Of a DNA stretch of 15,479 nucleotides, positions 7,031 to 14,494 are shown one piece after another (positions within the stretch are counted from its first letter, which is position 1; every line of letters starts with the position of its first letter). The DNA comes from Lutispora sp. (lineage in GTDB: Bacteria > Bacillota > Clostridia > Lutisporales > Lutisporaceae). The notes beneath the pieces are model-generated. The model searched no databases. It saw only the letters and a program-made list of their open reading frames with translations, and was not told the origin of the DNA. Both the position numbers and the translations under genes were made by a program. The DNA is taken from contig JAUQXG010000459.1 in the NCBI GenBank assembly GCA_030834765.1, positions 1-15,479 of the forward strand, in the 5' to 3' direction.

Positions 7031-7891
7031 ATGGATCATATTTTGGAAGGTGTAGTAGATCTTCATATCCATGCCGGACCATCTGTTGCCGAACGTTCAG
7101 TAGATGTTGCGGAAATGCTGAAATTAGCAAAGGAAGCAAAGTATAAAGCTTTTGTAGTTAAAGATCATTATTTTCCAACCACGTTCGGCACAATTATCTC
7201 GGAAAAACATTTAGGGAACAATACCGTAAAGGTATTTGGCGGTCTTTGTCTCAACAACTCTGTGGGACTATTTAACCTGAATGCGGTTGATGCGGCGTAT
7301 AATATGGGTGCAAAATTTGTTTGTATGCCTACAGTATCATCAAAGCAACATATTGATTCTCATCAGGGCAAGCATTTCGCCGGAGCGGGCAATAATACTA
7401 TACCTGAGAAGCCTGTTTATTATTTGAACGACAGAGGTGAAGTGATACCTGAAGTGAAAGAGTTGCTGGCATACTTAGCAACTAAGCCCGATTTGATTTT
7501 GTACACCGGTCACGGCAGCGCCCAAGAGGTAGATGCCCTTGTCCGTCAGGCAGTTAAGGTTGGTGTCAAAAAAATTCTCGTGAATCACCCATTCTTTACA
7601 GTAAATGCTAGTATTGAACAGATCATCGAATGGAGTAAACTAGGCGCGTTTATTGAGCTGTGCGGCAGCGTATTCCGCAAACCTGAGCCGGTGGTCTCTC
7701 TAGGAGAAATATTAAAGAATGTATCCTTGAACCAGCTTGTGCTCGATACCGATTCTGGTCAAAAGGGTGCAGGCTCACCGGTCGAAAGACTTCTCAAAAA
7801 CATAGAAATTCTTTCGAAAGAACACGAACTCAGTGAAAAAGCTATCTGCAAGATGATGAAAGAAACACCAAGTATGTTGCTTGGAATCTAA
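7031..7891 (+). CDS. DUF6282 family protein, metal-dependent hydrolase-like
   Basis: This 286-residue protein has features of the amidohydrolase/PHP type of metal enzyme and matches the general layout of DUF6282. It begins with VDLHIHAGPS (D10, H12, H14: typical first-strand metal ligands). Next come VVKDHYFPT (D45, H46), FGGLCLNNSVG (69-79), TGHGSAQE (H161), VNHPFF (H186) and LDTDSGQ (D239, D241), each at the end of a predicted beta strand as expected for a barrel. No signal peptide is present, so it is cytosolic. ATG follows AGAGGAGG (7016-7023) by 7 nt. The cupin gene starts 27 nt after its stop, so the two are co-transcribed. The family has no established reaction; lactone or amide hydrolysis, or a related step, is an inference. 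Confidence 0.82.
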   Translation: MDHILEGVVDLHIHAGPSVAERSVDVAEMLKLAKEAKYKAFVVKDHYFPTTFGTIISEKHLGNNTVKVFGGLCLNNSVGLFNLNAVDAAYNMGAKFVCMPTVSSKQHIDSHQGKHFAGAGNNTIPEKPVYYLNDRGEVIPEVKELLAYLATKPDLILYTGHGSAQEVDALVRQAVKVGVKKILVNHPFFTVNASIEQIIEWSKLGAFIELCGSVFRKPEPVVSLGEILKNVSLNQLVLDTDSGQKGAGSPVERLLKNIEILSKEHELSEKAICKMMKETPSMLLGI

Positions 7892-7917
7892 AAATGCTAA
7901 ATTTGGAGGGTATAAAA

Positions 7918-8301
7918 ATGGATAAAAAAGATTTAGTTATTGGAAACTGGTTTGACGGAACAGGAGATTTAGAATGGTCGCAAACTTCACCACATGCAAG
8001 AAAATTTGGAATTCCCGGAACCGACTGCACCATAGCGGTAAATTATATCACTGTTAAGCCTGGGATGGGAAAAGAAAGACCAATGCACAAGCATGAACAT
8101 GAGCAGATCATGCTCATAATGGAAGGTGGCGGAGCAGTAATTGTTGAAGGCGAAAGTTATCCCATGCATGACGGTTCATATGTTGTGATTCCCCCTAATG
8201 TGTTACACAAATATGATGCCAGTGAGTCGCTCAAAAATATTATAAATATCGATATATTCACTCCGGCAAGAAATGAATTTGTACATAAAAAGGTAAAATA
8301 G
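7918..8301 (+). CDS. Small cupin-domain protein
   Basis: This single-domain cupin has 127 residues. The first cupin motif shows as RPMHKHEHEQ (H57, H59 or H61, and E62 as metal ligands) and the second as DGSYVVIPPNVLHKY (final ligand H97), separated by the usual glycine-rich turn MEGGGAVIVEG. The start is set at ATG 7918 because GGAGGG (7905-7910) lies 7 nt upstream; an ATG at 7894, in frame, lacks such a site. It immediately follows the DUF6282 gene and precedes a terminator-like hairpin. Cupins of this size act as isomerases, dioxygenases, decarboxylases or ligand sensors, often in sugar-acid breakdown; the exact role cannot be read from the sequence. Confidence 0.85.
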   Translation: MDKKDLVIGNWFDGTGDLEWSQTSPHARKFGIPGTDCTIAVNYITVKPGMGKERPMHKHEHEQIMLIMEGGGAVIVEGESYPMHDGSYVVIPPNVLHKYDASESLKNIINIDIFTPARNEFVHKKVK

Positions 8302-8318
8302 TTTTAAGTAACATAATT

Positions 8319-8367
8319 AAAGGGACTTTTGCTCTATAGCTTGATTGCTATTTGTAAAAGTCCCTTT
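8319..8367 (+). terminator. Terminator-like hairpin after the cupin gene
   Basis: AAAGGGACTTTT (8319-8330) and AAAAGTCCCTTT (8356-8367) form a perfect 12-bp stem; an inner ATAGC/GCTAT stem (8336-8340 and 8347-8351) lies in the loop. There is no T-run beyond the TTT that closes the stem. Its position 17 nt after the stop suits a terminator. Confidence 0.75.
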
Positions 8368-8536
8368 GCAGGATGGCATATTAGAATTTTACTCAGTTCA
8401 GGTAGAAACTCCCATCGCTTGTGTCAACTATCTCCTTTAGCATTGCTAAAAAGTGGACATGCCTTTTAAAGCATATGGATAAGAGGCAATCTTATTTGCG
8501 ATTTATCAACAAGGCTACATATCTATACATGGCTGT

Positions 8537-8585
8537 TGAAGGCAAGTTATATTTCCATTAGTGTGCTACTCTATGAAGGCAAGTT
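8537..8585. repeat. Short direct repeat ahead of the chemoreceptor gene
   Basis: TGAAGGCAAGTT occurs at 8537-8548 and again at 8574-8585, 37 nt apart, ending about 17 nt before the chemoreceptor ribosome binding site. The rest of the gap 8368-8600 shows no gene. The two copies could be protein-binding sites or chance. Confidence 0.5.
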
Positions 8586-8601
8586 GAATAATTTGTTGAT
8601 T

Positions 8602-8611
8602 GGATGTGATC
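8602..8611 (+). promoter_or_regulatory. Ribosome binding site that decides the chemoreceptor start
   Basis: GGATGTGATC differs by one base from GGAGGTGATC, the complement of the 16S rRNA 3' end. It places the start at TTG 8615 rather than the in-frame TTG at 8600 or GTG at 8606, which overlap this site. Confidence 0.7.
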
Positions 8612-8614
8612 GTA

Positions 8615-9469
8615 TTGAAAGAAGAGAATTTAAAAGTATTTATAGAAGCACTACCGCATTTTATAGAGATTTCTCAGGAAGACCTCCGAATAACGGTTCT
8701 TGACTTAAATGAGATGAAAGCTATTGCAATGGTGGGCACCGATAAGTTTAAAGGCACTTTCAAAGCTGGGGATACCATTGCTGACGGCAATGGAATTTTT
8801 CGAAAAATGAAGGAATACAAAAAAACCATTTCAGCAACAATGTCCAAAGAAGTGCTGGGTGTACGTGCAAAAGGTGTCAATACACCGGTATTTAACGATA
8901 AGGGTGAGGTTGTTGCAGTTGTTGTATTTGCAAAAAGCCAGGAAACAGAAGCACAAATTGAGGATATCTCTAGTTCGCTTTTAAACTCAATGGAACAGCT
9001 CAATGCTGCAACTGAGGAGGTCGCGACCAATTCACAGCATTTGGCCTCATTTATAAAGGAAACTGTCAGCTTTTCCGAGAAGACCGAGGACAAAATAAAC
9101 GAGATAGACTACATCATTGAAGCAATAAAAAATATTTCCTCTCAATCAAATTTGCTGGCATTAAACGCAGCTATCGAGGCTGCAAGGGCCGGAGAGGCAG
9201 GAAGAGGCTTCAGCATAGTGGCCAATGAGATGGGCAAACTGGCACACTTAAGCAAGGATTCAGCGGAGAAAATAGCAAGGGCATTGTTGGAAATGAAAAA
9301 AGCAATTGGGACAATAGGGCAGCAAATACATCAAACCAGCGTTACTTCAGATAGTCAGTCTGCTGCTACCGAGGAAATTGCAGCAGCTACTGATGAGATG
9401 GTGGGTGTTGTAAAAAAATTATCAGGATTAGCGACAGTTAAGACACTGGAAGAATCTATGGGCAGGTAA
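8615..9469 (+). CDS. Soluble methyl-accepting chemotaxis protein
   Basis: This 284-residue receptor has no membrane segment. Residues 1-115 form a small sensory domain (starting [15 protein letters not shown], with the pattern FKAGD and [15 protein letters not shown] typical of short cytosolic clostridial receptors). Residues about 120-275 are the coiled-coil signalling domain, with the hairpin tip [20 protein letters not shown] at 173-192 followed by [14 protein letters not shown]. The tip is the region that contacts CheA and CheW. Glutamine/glutamate pairs near ATEEVA and ATEEIA are possible methylation sites. The start codon is TTG 8615, supported by the ribosome binding site at 8602. The aldolase gene begins 29 nt after the stop, so the receptor is probably co-expressed with it and could sense the pathway's substrate or an intermediate in the cytoplasm. 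Confidence 0.87.
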   Translation: MKEENLKVFIEALPHFIEISQEDLRITVLDLNEMKAIAMVGTDKFKGTFKAGDTIADGNGIFRKMKEYKKTISATMSKEVLGVRAKGVNTPVFNDKGEVVAVVVFAKSQETEAQIEDISSSLLNSMEQLNAATEEVATNSQHLASFIKETVSFSEKTEDKINEIDYIIEAIKNISSQSNLLALNAAIEAARAGEAGRGFSIVANEMGKLAHLSKDSAEKIARALLEMKKAIGTIGQQIHQTSVTSDSQSAATEEIAAATDEMVGVVKKLSGLATVKTLEESMGR

Positions 9470-9498
9470 GGTATCAAATATGAGAGGACGTTTTATAA

Positions 9499-10254
9499 AT
9501 GAAGAACAAGTTAAAGGAAACGCTTAAGAATGGAAGTTATGCTCTTGGAGGATTCTTGAGCATAGGCGCACCGACAATCGCCGAAGTCGTTGCTATAGGA
9601 GGACTTGATTTTATCATCATTGACACCGAACATGGAGAGGCGAATTTTGAGTCTGTGATTAATATGAGCCGTGCTGCAATGGCTCACGATATAACTACTA
9701 TTGTTAGAGTTACTGATTATGATCAAAAATTGATTGGTCGTTATCTTGATAATGGAATCGATGGGATTCAAGCACCTATGATTGAAACTGCAGAAATGGC
9801 AGCAAAGCTTGTTGCTGCATGCAAATATGAACCTATGGGCGTAAGAGGATCTTCAAGTGGAAGGGGTGCTAGATGGGGCCATGTTCCAGATTATAAGAGT
9901 ACTGCTAATAGTGAGACTATGACAGTATGCATGTGTGAAACCAAGAAAGGCGTTGACAATATCGAAGAAATTGTTAAGGTTCCGAATCTTGATGTAGTCT
10001 TTATTGGACTTGGTGATTTATCTTTATCTATGGGATGTGTCGGAAAATCCGGTGCACCTGAAATGGTTGAGGCTGTACAGCATGTATTGCAGGCATGTCA
10101 GAATGCCGGCGTTATTCCTGGTATTGTTTGCGATGGAGCCGATCAAACTCTGAAGAGAATTGAACAAGGATTTAGATATGTAACGGTTTTAAATGATATG
10201 CGCATCCTTTGTTCTGCAACAGAAGCTATCACTAAAGCCATTCGAAGCAAATAA
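9499..10254 (+). CDS. HpcH/HpaI family class II aldolase
   Basis: This 251-residue enzyme belongs to the HpcH/HpaI aldolase family, which cleaves 2-oxo-(3-deoxy)-4-hydroxy acids reversibly to pyruvate and an aldehyde with a divalent metal. Motifs are IDTEHGEANFE (D42, E44, catalytic-dyad H45), VRVTDYD (R70, which holds the oxo acid), IDGIQAPMIETAEMA (87-101), the metal-binding glutamate E147 in MCETKKGV and the metal-binding aspartate D173 in FIGLGDLSLSMG. Length fits the family norm of about 250-265. AGAGGA at 9483-9488 serves as ribosome binding site. It follows the chemoreceptor at 29 nt and precedes the transporters by 282 nt. Natural aldehyde partner unknown; sugar-acid intermediates such as 2-keto-3-deoxy acids are plausible. 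Confidence 0.92.
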   Translation: MKNKLKETLKNGSYALGGFLSIGAPTIAEVVAIGGLDFIIIDTEHGEANFESVINMSRAAMAHDITTIVRVTDYDQKLIGRYLDNGIDGIQAPMIETAEMAAKLVAACKYEPMGVRGSSSGRGARWGHVPDYKSTANSETMTVCMCETKKGVDNIEEIVKVPNLDVVFIGLGDLSLSMGCVGKSGAPEMVEAVQHVLQACQNAGVIPGIVCDGADQTLKRIEQGFRYVTVLNDMRILCSATEAITKAIRSK

Positions 10255-10536
10255 TTATTACTCAAGTTTCTCACTGTAGTTATGCCAGCTTGCCCTTGAA
10301 ATAAGCAGACATAGAATATTTCTCCCCAAGTACATAGATCCTTGTGATAACGGTTTTTCCGAAGCCAACATAATGTATCATGAAAATACAATAGGCGTAT
10401 GAGCTATCTAAAGTGAGAGAGCTTAGTTATTAAGTCGGATGCCTTTTCAACAAAATAAAATGCTAAGAAATTTAGTGAAATCAATGGTTTTAGAATACTG
10501 CAAACTGCGAAAGAATACATTAAGAGGAGGAAAAAA
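10255..10536. other. Gene-free gap between aldolase and transporters
   Basis: No open frame of interest is present. There is a weak promoter candidate, TTGCCC (10290-10295), 16 nt, TAGAAT (10312-10317), and no convincing terminator. It is unclear whether the transporter genes are read through from the aldolase or start here. Confidence 0.4.
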
Positions 10537-11925
10537 ATGGAAAATAAACCATTATCTAAACTTGTCAAATATACCTATGGTGTAACCGACCTATTTAACA
10601 CAACTATGAACAACACTGCGAACTTAATGTTAGTATTCACCCTGACAAATGTTATGATGTTCCCGACACCAGTAGTGCTTATGATCACCGGAATATCAAC
10701 AACCGTGCTAGCATTTTTGACATTTTTTACAGGAATTATTATTTCAGGCACACCAGCGATGAAATGGGGCCGTCACAGAAGTTTTATGGTGATTTTCGCA
10801 CCTCTCGCAGCAATCGGATTTGTGCTAAAATTCACGCGACTTTTTGCCGATAATTATATTGCAGCAATCTTCATAATAATTGCTTACATAGTCGGTAATT
10901 ATGCATCCTCCTTGTCTTCTAATTCACACGCAGCGCTGGTGAACATTTTTACCGATGACCCTAAAGAACGTGGCATGTTAGCCGGTCATCGTGCAACTGC
11001 AATAGGCGCAGCAGGGATCATTACTTCTTATACAAGCATACCGCTGGTTGCTTTTTTGAGTCTTTATATTTCAAAGACTGCTAGTTACACCTTAATGGCA
11101 ACAATTGTTGGTTTGTTTTATTTATTGACAACGTGGTATACGATTTGGCTCAGCAAAGGCTACGAAGGAGCTAATCTGAAAAATGGCGCTGTTGAATCGT
11201 CGACAAAAGAAAGGGCGCCAATAAAGCTTATGTTGGCATGTCTGTTCAAAAATCCTAGTCTTATGACACTTGTTTTTGCCGACTTTTCACGTTTTGCAGG
11301 TAACCTGATGTTAATGGGCACTACCGCTTATTTCTTTACCTATGTTGTAAGTAACTTCCCGCTTATGGCAGTATTTACTCTTTTCGGGGGAATTCTACAG
11401 ACAGTCGGCGCATTAGTGAGCGGTCAGTTAACCAATATGTCATCAAAGTTTAAAATTATACTCGCAGAATTCATGATCGCAGCAAGCTTATTGATGGTTT
11501 ACTTATTCGGTTTTAATATAGCCGTTGCCTTTCCATTACTTTTGCTTTATCGTTTCTTTCAAGGTTTCGGATTTTCAATGTTTTTTACTCTTTACACAGA
11601 CTCCGTTGTATACGGCGAGTGGAAGACAGGGTTATTTGTTCCAGGATTTACATCCAGCATGTACTCAGTTTCTGCTCAATTAGGTACTTTGTTTAACGGC
11701 TGGTTTCTTCCGGCTATGCTAATAGCAATATCATTCAATAATAAAATACCTGCTGCTCAAGCTTCAATAGAAATGAAAACCAATATTTTAATGTTATTTG
11801 CTCTTATCCCAGCCTGCTTTAGATTATTAGGCGGTCTTGCACTTACATTCTTCTATAAACTCACACCAGAACATCTCATAGCTTATAGAGCTGAAATTGT
11901 AGCAAGAAAAGCAGCAAAACAATAA
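10537..11925 (+). CDS. GPH family sugar/uronide:cation symporter (first of two)
   Basis: This 462-residue membrane protein has about 12 hydrophobic segments and the layout of the glycoside-pentoside-hexuronide (GPH) transporters of the MFS group. The N-terminal LVKYTYGVTDLFNTTMNN segment, MKWGRHRSFMV at about 75-85 (the GPH signature after the second to third helix) and DPKERGMLAGHR at 141-152 (cytoplasmic loop) are family marks. It ends with FFYKLTPEHL, like GPH proteins. ATG is preceded by AAGAGGAGG (10521-10529). GPH carriers import glycosides, pentosides or hexuronides together with Na+ or H+. The second GPH gene follows after 82 nt, containing a hairpin. Substrate not identifiable. Confidence 0.9.
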   Translation: MENKPLSKLVKYTYGVTDLFNTTMNNTANLMLVFTLTNVMMFPTPVVLMITGISTTVLAFLTFFTGIIISGTPAMKWGRHRSFMVIFAPLAAIGFVLKFTRLFADNYIAAIFIIIAYIVGNYASSLSSNSHAALVNIFTDDPKERGMLAGHRATAIGAAGIITSYTSIPLVAFLSLYISKTASYTLMATIVGLFYLLTTWYTIWLSKGYEGANLKNGAVESSTKERAPIKLMLACLFKNPSLMTLVFADFSRFAGNLMLMGTTAYFFTYVVSNFPLMAVFTLFGGILQTVGALVSGQLTNMSSKFKIILAEFMIAASLLMVYLFGFNIAVAFPLLLLYRFFQGFGFSMFFTLYTDSVVYGEWKTGLFVPGFTSSMYSVSAQLGTLFNGWFLPAMLIAISFNNKIPAAQASIEMKTNILMLFALIPACFRLLGGLALTFFYKLTPEHLIAYRAEIVARKAAKQ

Positions 11926-11948
11926 TTATCCATATTTAAAAATATATA

Positions 11949-11983
11949 CAGAAAATAAGATCTAATTTAGATCTTGTTTTCTG
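11949..11983. terminator. Near-perfect hairpin between the two transporter genes
   Basis: CAGAAAATAAGATCTAA (11949-11965) and TTAGATCTTGTTTTCTG (11967-11983) are complementary over 17 positions with one T-G pair and almost no loop beyond the central base. It ends 14 nt before the next ribosome binding site. It could be an attenuating terminator, an RNA-processing signal or an operator; there is no T-run after the stem. Confidence 0.6.
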
Positions 11984-12007
11984 CATTCTAGAATTGTGGA
12001 GGAAGAA

Positions 12008-13381
12008 ATGAAAAAACCTTTAACGAAAACTATCAAGTATGGTTATGGTATTGCTAATTTTGGATTTACGCTTGCTAATAATGTTGAACTTCTCTTCTTT
12101 ACGTTTTTTTGTACTAATATAGCTAAGTTTTCACTAGGGACAGTTGCGTTAATAGGAAGTATAAGTGCTATTGCAAATATTATACTGACCCCGTTTTATG
12201 GGGCTGTTATAGTGAAATCTAAACCCATGAGGTGGGGGCGCCTCAGAAGCTGGATGGTTATAATGCCGCCTCTCGCCGGCATTTTTTTCGCTTTAGAATT
12301 CAGCAGACTAAGTTCATCGCAGCTCATTTCAGCAATTATTGTTATCATAGGTACGGTAATGTTCGATCAAGTATACAGTCTTGCAGTTATTGCACATGAT
12401 TCGCTTGTTAATCATATCGCAAACAATGCTGAAGAGCGTACAATGATTTCAACTAGGCGAGGCTTATATATGTCAATTGCAAATATATTCAATTCTTATT
12501 TAGGCAAACCGTTGGCAGGTGTTTTTGCAGTGTGGGTTGGAGCTACATATAGCTATACTTTGTTGGCATTCACACTTTGTGTATTTATGACACTGACTTA
12601 CTGGTTTGAGGTGAGGATGACACGAGGATATGAGCTAACAGGCGATATAGCTGATAATGAACCAGTAGAAATAGAAGAAGAAAAAATTACTTTTCGTGAA
12701 ATGTTTACTGTAGCAATCAAAAACACAAACATACTGGCAATTATATTAGCGGACTGTCTTCGCTATTTGAGCTACAATATTCTGGTAGCTTCTGTAGTAT
12801 ATTACTTTACTTATATAGCTCAAAACGAAGTTTTGCAAATTTATTATTTATTCTTTGGCGGTATCATACAGTTAATTGGCTCATATTTAAGTGCTGGTAT
12901 CACAAAAAGATTCTCTTCAAGAGCAGTTGTAATAGTTGCAATGCTCTTAGTAGGATTTTTGGAGATCTTATGCAAATATCTTGGCTTTAATATACCAGTC
13001 GCTTTTGCAGTTCTAATGATTTACCGTTTATGCCATGGTTGCGCGATATCTCTAATTCCTGCACTTATTGCCGATTGTGCTGAATATGAAAAATGGAAAA
13101 ACAATGCTCCTATTCCTTTTACCATTGGGATTATCAATGTTGCACCAAAGATAGCTGCGTTGCTTCGTTCGTGGATCATACCGGCTGTTTTAGCTATTGT
13201 AGGCTTTAATGCAAATGTCGCTCCGGCAGCAGCTTCAGCTTCTTTTAAAGTAGGCGTGCTCAATATGTTTATGCTTATACCCGGATGCCTTAGTATAATT
13301 TCAGGCTTGATATTATTTTTCTTCTACAAGCTTACTAATGAAAAACTTGATGAAATGAATAAAGACCAATCGACAGCATAA
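12008..13381 (+). CDS. GPH family sugar/uronide:cation symporter (second of two)
   Basis: This 457-residue transporter is a clear but diverged paralogue of the one upstream: PLTKTIKYGYG, MRWGRLRSWMVI (about 74-85), AEERTMISTRRG (141-152) and the ending FFFYKLTNEKL match the first copy in place and pattern. It has about 12 hydrophobic segments and an acidic cytoplasmic loop, NEPVEIEEEKITF, in the middle where the first copy is basic. The ATG at 12008 is chosen because GGAGGAAG (11998-12005) lies just ahead; a GTG at 11996 in the same frame overlaps that site. The divergence suggests that the two carriers handle different compounds (for example substrate and a glycoside of it), or act together. 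This is an inference. Confidence 0.9.
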   Translation: MKKPLTKTIKYGYGIANFGFTLANNVELLFFTFFCTNIAKFSLGTVALIGSISAIANIILTPFYGAVIVKSKPMRWGRLRSWMVIMPPLAGIFFALEFSRLSSSQLISAIIVIIGTVMFDQVYSLAVIAHDSLVNHIANNAEERTMISTRRGLYMSIANIFNSYLGKPLAGVFAVWVGATYSYTLLAFTLCVFMTLTYWFEVRMTRGYELTGDIADNEPVEIEEEKITFREMFTVAIKNTNILAIILADCLRYLSYNILVASVVYYFTYIAQNEVLQIYYLFFGGIIQLIGSYLSAGITKRFSSRAVVIVAMLLVGFLEILCKYLGFNIPVAFAVLMIYRLCHGCAISLIPALIADCAEYEKWKNNAPIPFTIGIINVAPKIAALLRSWIIPAVLAIVGFNANVAPAAASASFKVGVLNMFMLIPGCLSIISGLILFFFYKLTNEKLDEMNKDQSTA

Positions 13382-13459
13382 GTTGACACCCACACTTAAA
13401 TTTGAAAAATTACATCTATAGTATTTTTAAAATAATAATACAAATAAAAGGAGAAAGAT

Positions 13460-14380
13460 ATGATTTTTAATAAAGCAACAGTATATGGTGGCGGACTCAT
13501 TGGCAGTGGATGGGCGGTTTGCTTTTTAACGCATGGCGTTAACGTAACTGTATATGATCTTGATGATGAAAAACTTGAAGATGCAAAAAATAGCATTGAA
13601 AATATTTTGAACTTTCTTATGGAACCGGGCATTGGAGTTTTAACACAAAAACAGAAAGAAGAATGCCTCACTAGAATTAATTATACACATGATGTAAAAG
13701 CTGCAGTAGAAAACGCTGAATTTATTCAGGAAAACGGTCCTGAAAAACTGCCGATCAAACAATCTATTATTGAAGCAATAGAGGAATTCAACTCAACCGC
13801 AATTATTGTAAGCAGTACATCAGGGCTTTTAATTACTGATATAGCAGCAAAAGCAAAGTATCCTCAAAGAATTATTGCCGGGCATCCATTTCATCCCGTT
13901 CACCTTGTCCCGCTCGTTGAGCTTGCCAAAGGAGATATTACTTCGCAGGAAGCAATTGATAAGGCTTATGAGTTTTATAAGGAAGTCGGCAAGGAACCAG
14001 TCGTTCTCCTGAAAGAATGCAAGGGATTTATTGCCAATAGTGTTCAAAGTGCTCTTTATAATGCAGCAATAGATTTAGTATCACGAGGTGTCTGTTGTGT
14101 TGAAGACGTAGATAGGGCGGTAACATTCGGACCAGGTTTGCGCTGGGGGCTTATGGGACCTTATATGGTACTTGAACTTGCCGGAGGCAAGGCTGGTATT
14201 CGAGGTCGTATGACAAAATACGCTAATTCTGACAACAACATTGATATTGAAATGATATGTGATGGAGTAAATTCTGAGTTTGCTAATAGAACACCTAAAC
14301 AAGGACAAGATCATAAGGGCTTGGAACGTTATAGGGATGAAGGACTAATTGAGTTACTTAAATTCCACGGGAAATTCTAA
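13460..14380 (+). CDS. 3-hydroxyacyl-CoA-dehydrogenase-fold NAD dehydrogenase (L-gulonate/L-carnitine 3-dehydrogenase-like)
   Basis: This 306-residue oxidoreductase has an N-terminal Rossmann domain with YGGGLIGSGWA (G10, G12, G15) and an acidic residue, D33, after the second strand, which favours NAD over NADP. Catalytic features match the 3-hydroxyacyl-CoA dehydrogenase family: S119-S121 (VSSTSGL), H142 in GHPFHPVHLVPLVEL paired with E154 twelve residues on, and N193 in GFIANSVQ. The C-terminal domain has FGPGLRWGLMGPYMVLELAG, a pattern seen in the small single-domain members (lambda-crystallin, L-gulonate 3-dehydrogenase, L-carnitine dehydrogenase) rather than in fatty-acid enzymes. It should oxidise the 3-hydroxyl of a free hydroxy acid. 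AAAAGGAG lies 6-7 nt before ATG. Its place after the sugar-type carriers suits a sugar-acid substrate. Confidence 0.87.
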   Translation: MIFNKATVYGGGLIGSGWAVCFLTHGVNVTVYDLDDEKLEDAKNSIENILNFLMEPGIGVLTQKQKEECLTRINYTHDVKAAVENAEFIQENGPEKLPIKQSIIEAIEEFNSTAIIVSSTSGLLITDIAAKAKYPQRIIAGHPFHPVHLVPLVELAKGDITSQEAIDKAYEFYKEVGKEPVVLLKECKGFIANSVQSALYNAAIDLVSRGVCCVEDVDRAVTFGPGLRWGLMGPYMVLELAGGKAGIRGRMTKYANSDNNIDIEMICDGVNSEFANRTPKQGQDHKGLERYRDEGLIELLKFHGKF

Positions 14381-14436
14381 TTTATAAAAAATACAAGGAT
14401 TAGGTTGAAACAGCGGCAGGAAAGGCAGCTAAATAA

Positions 14437-14474
14437 TTATCGACATATGGTGATAATTTACTATATGTCGATAA
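14437..14474. promoter_or_regulatory. Perfect 12-bp inverted repeat ahead of the YidC-like gene
   Basis: TTATCGACATAT (14437-14448) and ATATGTCGATAA (14463-14474) are perfectly complementary with a 14-nt spacer. The repeat lies 57 nt after the dehydrogenase stop and ends about 11 nt before the AGGAGG of the next gene. It is followed by GAATTTCTTTTA. It could be an operator, an attenuator or a terminator separating the insertase pair from the catabolic genes. Confidence 0.6.
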
Positions 14475-14494
14475 GAATTTCTTTTAGGAGGATT

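Noticed and set aside
7894..7917. Earlier ATG start for the cupin gene
   Set aside because: It would place the strong GGAGGG site inside the coding region; that site is correctly spaced for the ATG at 7918.
13383..13388. TTGACA after the second transporter as a promoter for the dehydrogenase gene
   Set aside because: No acceptable -10 lies 16-18 nt downstream (only A-rich sequence), so a separate promoter is not supported.
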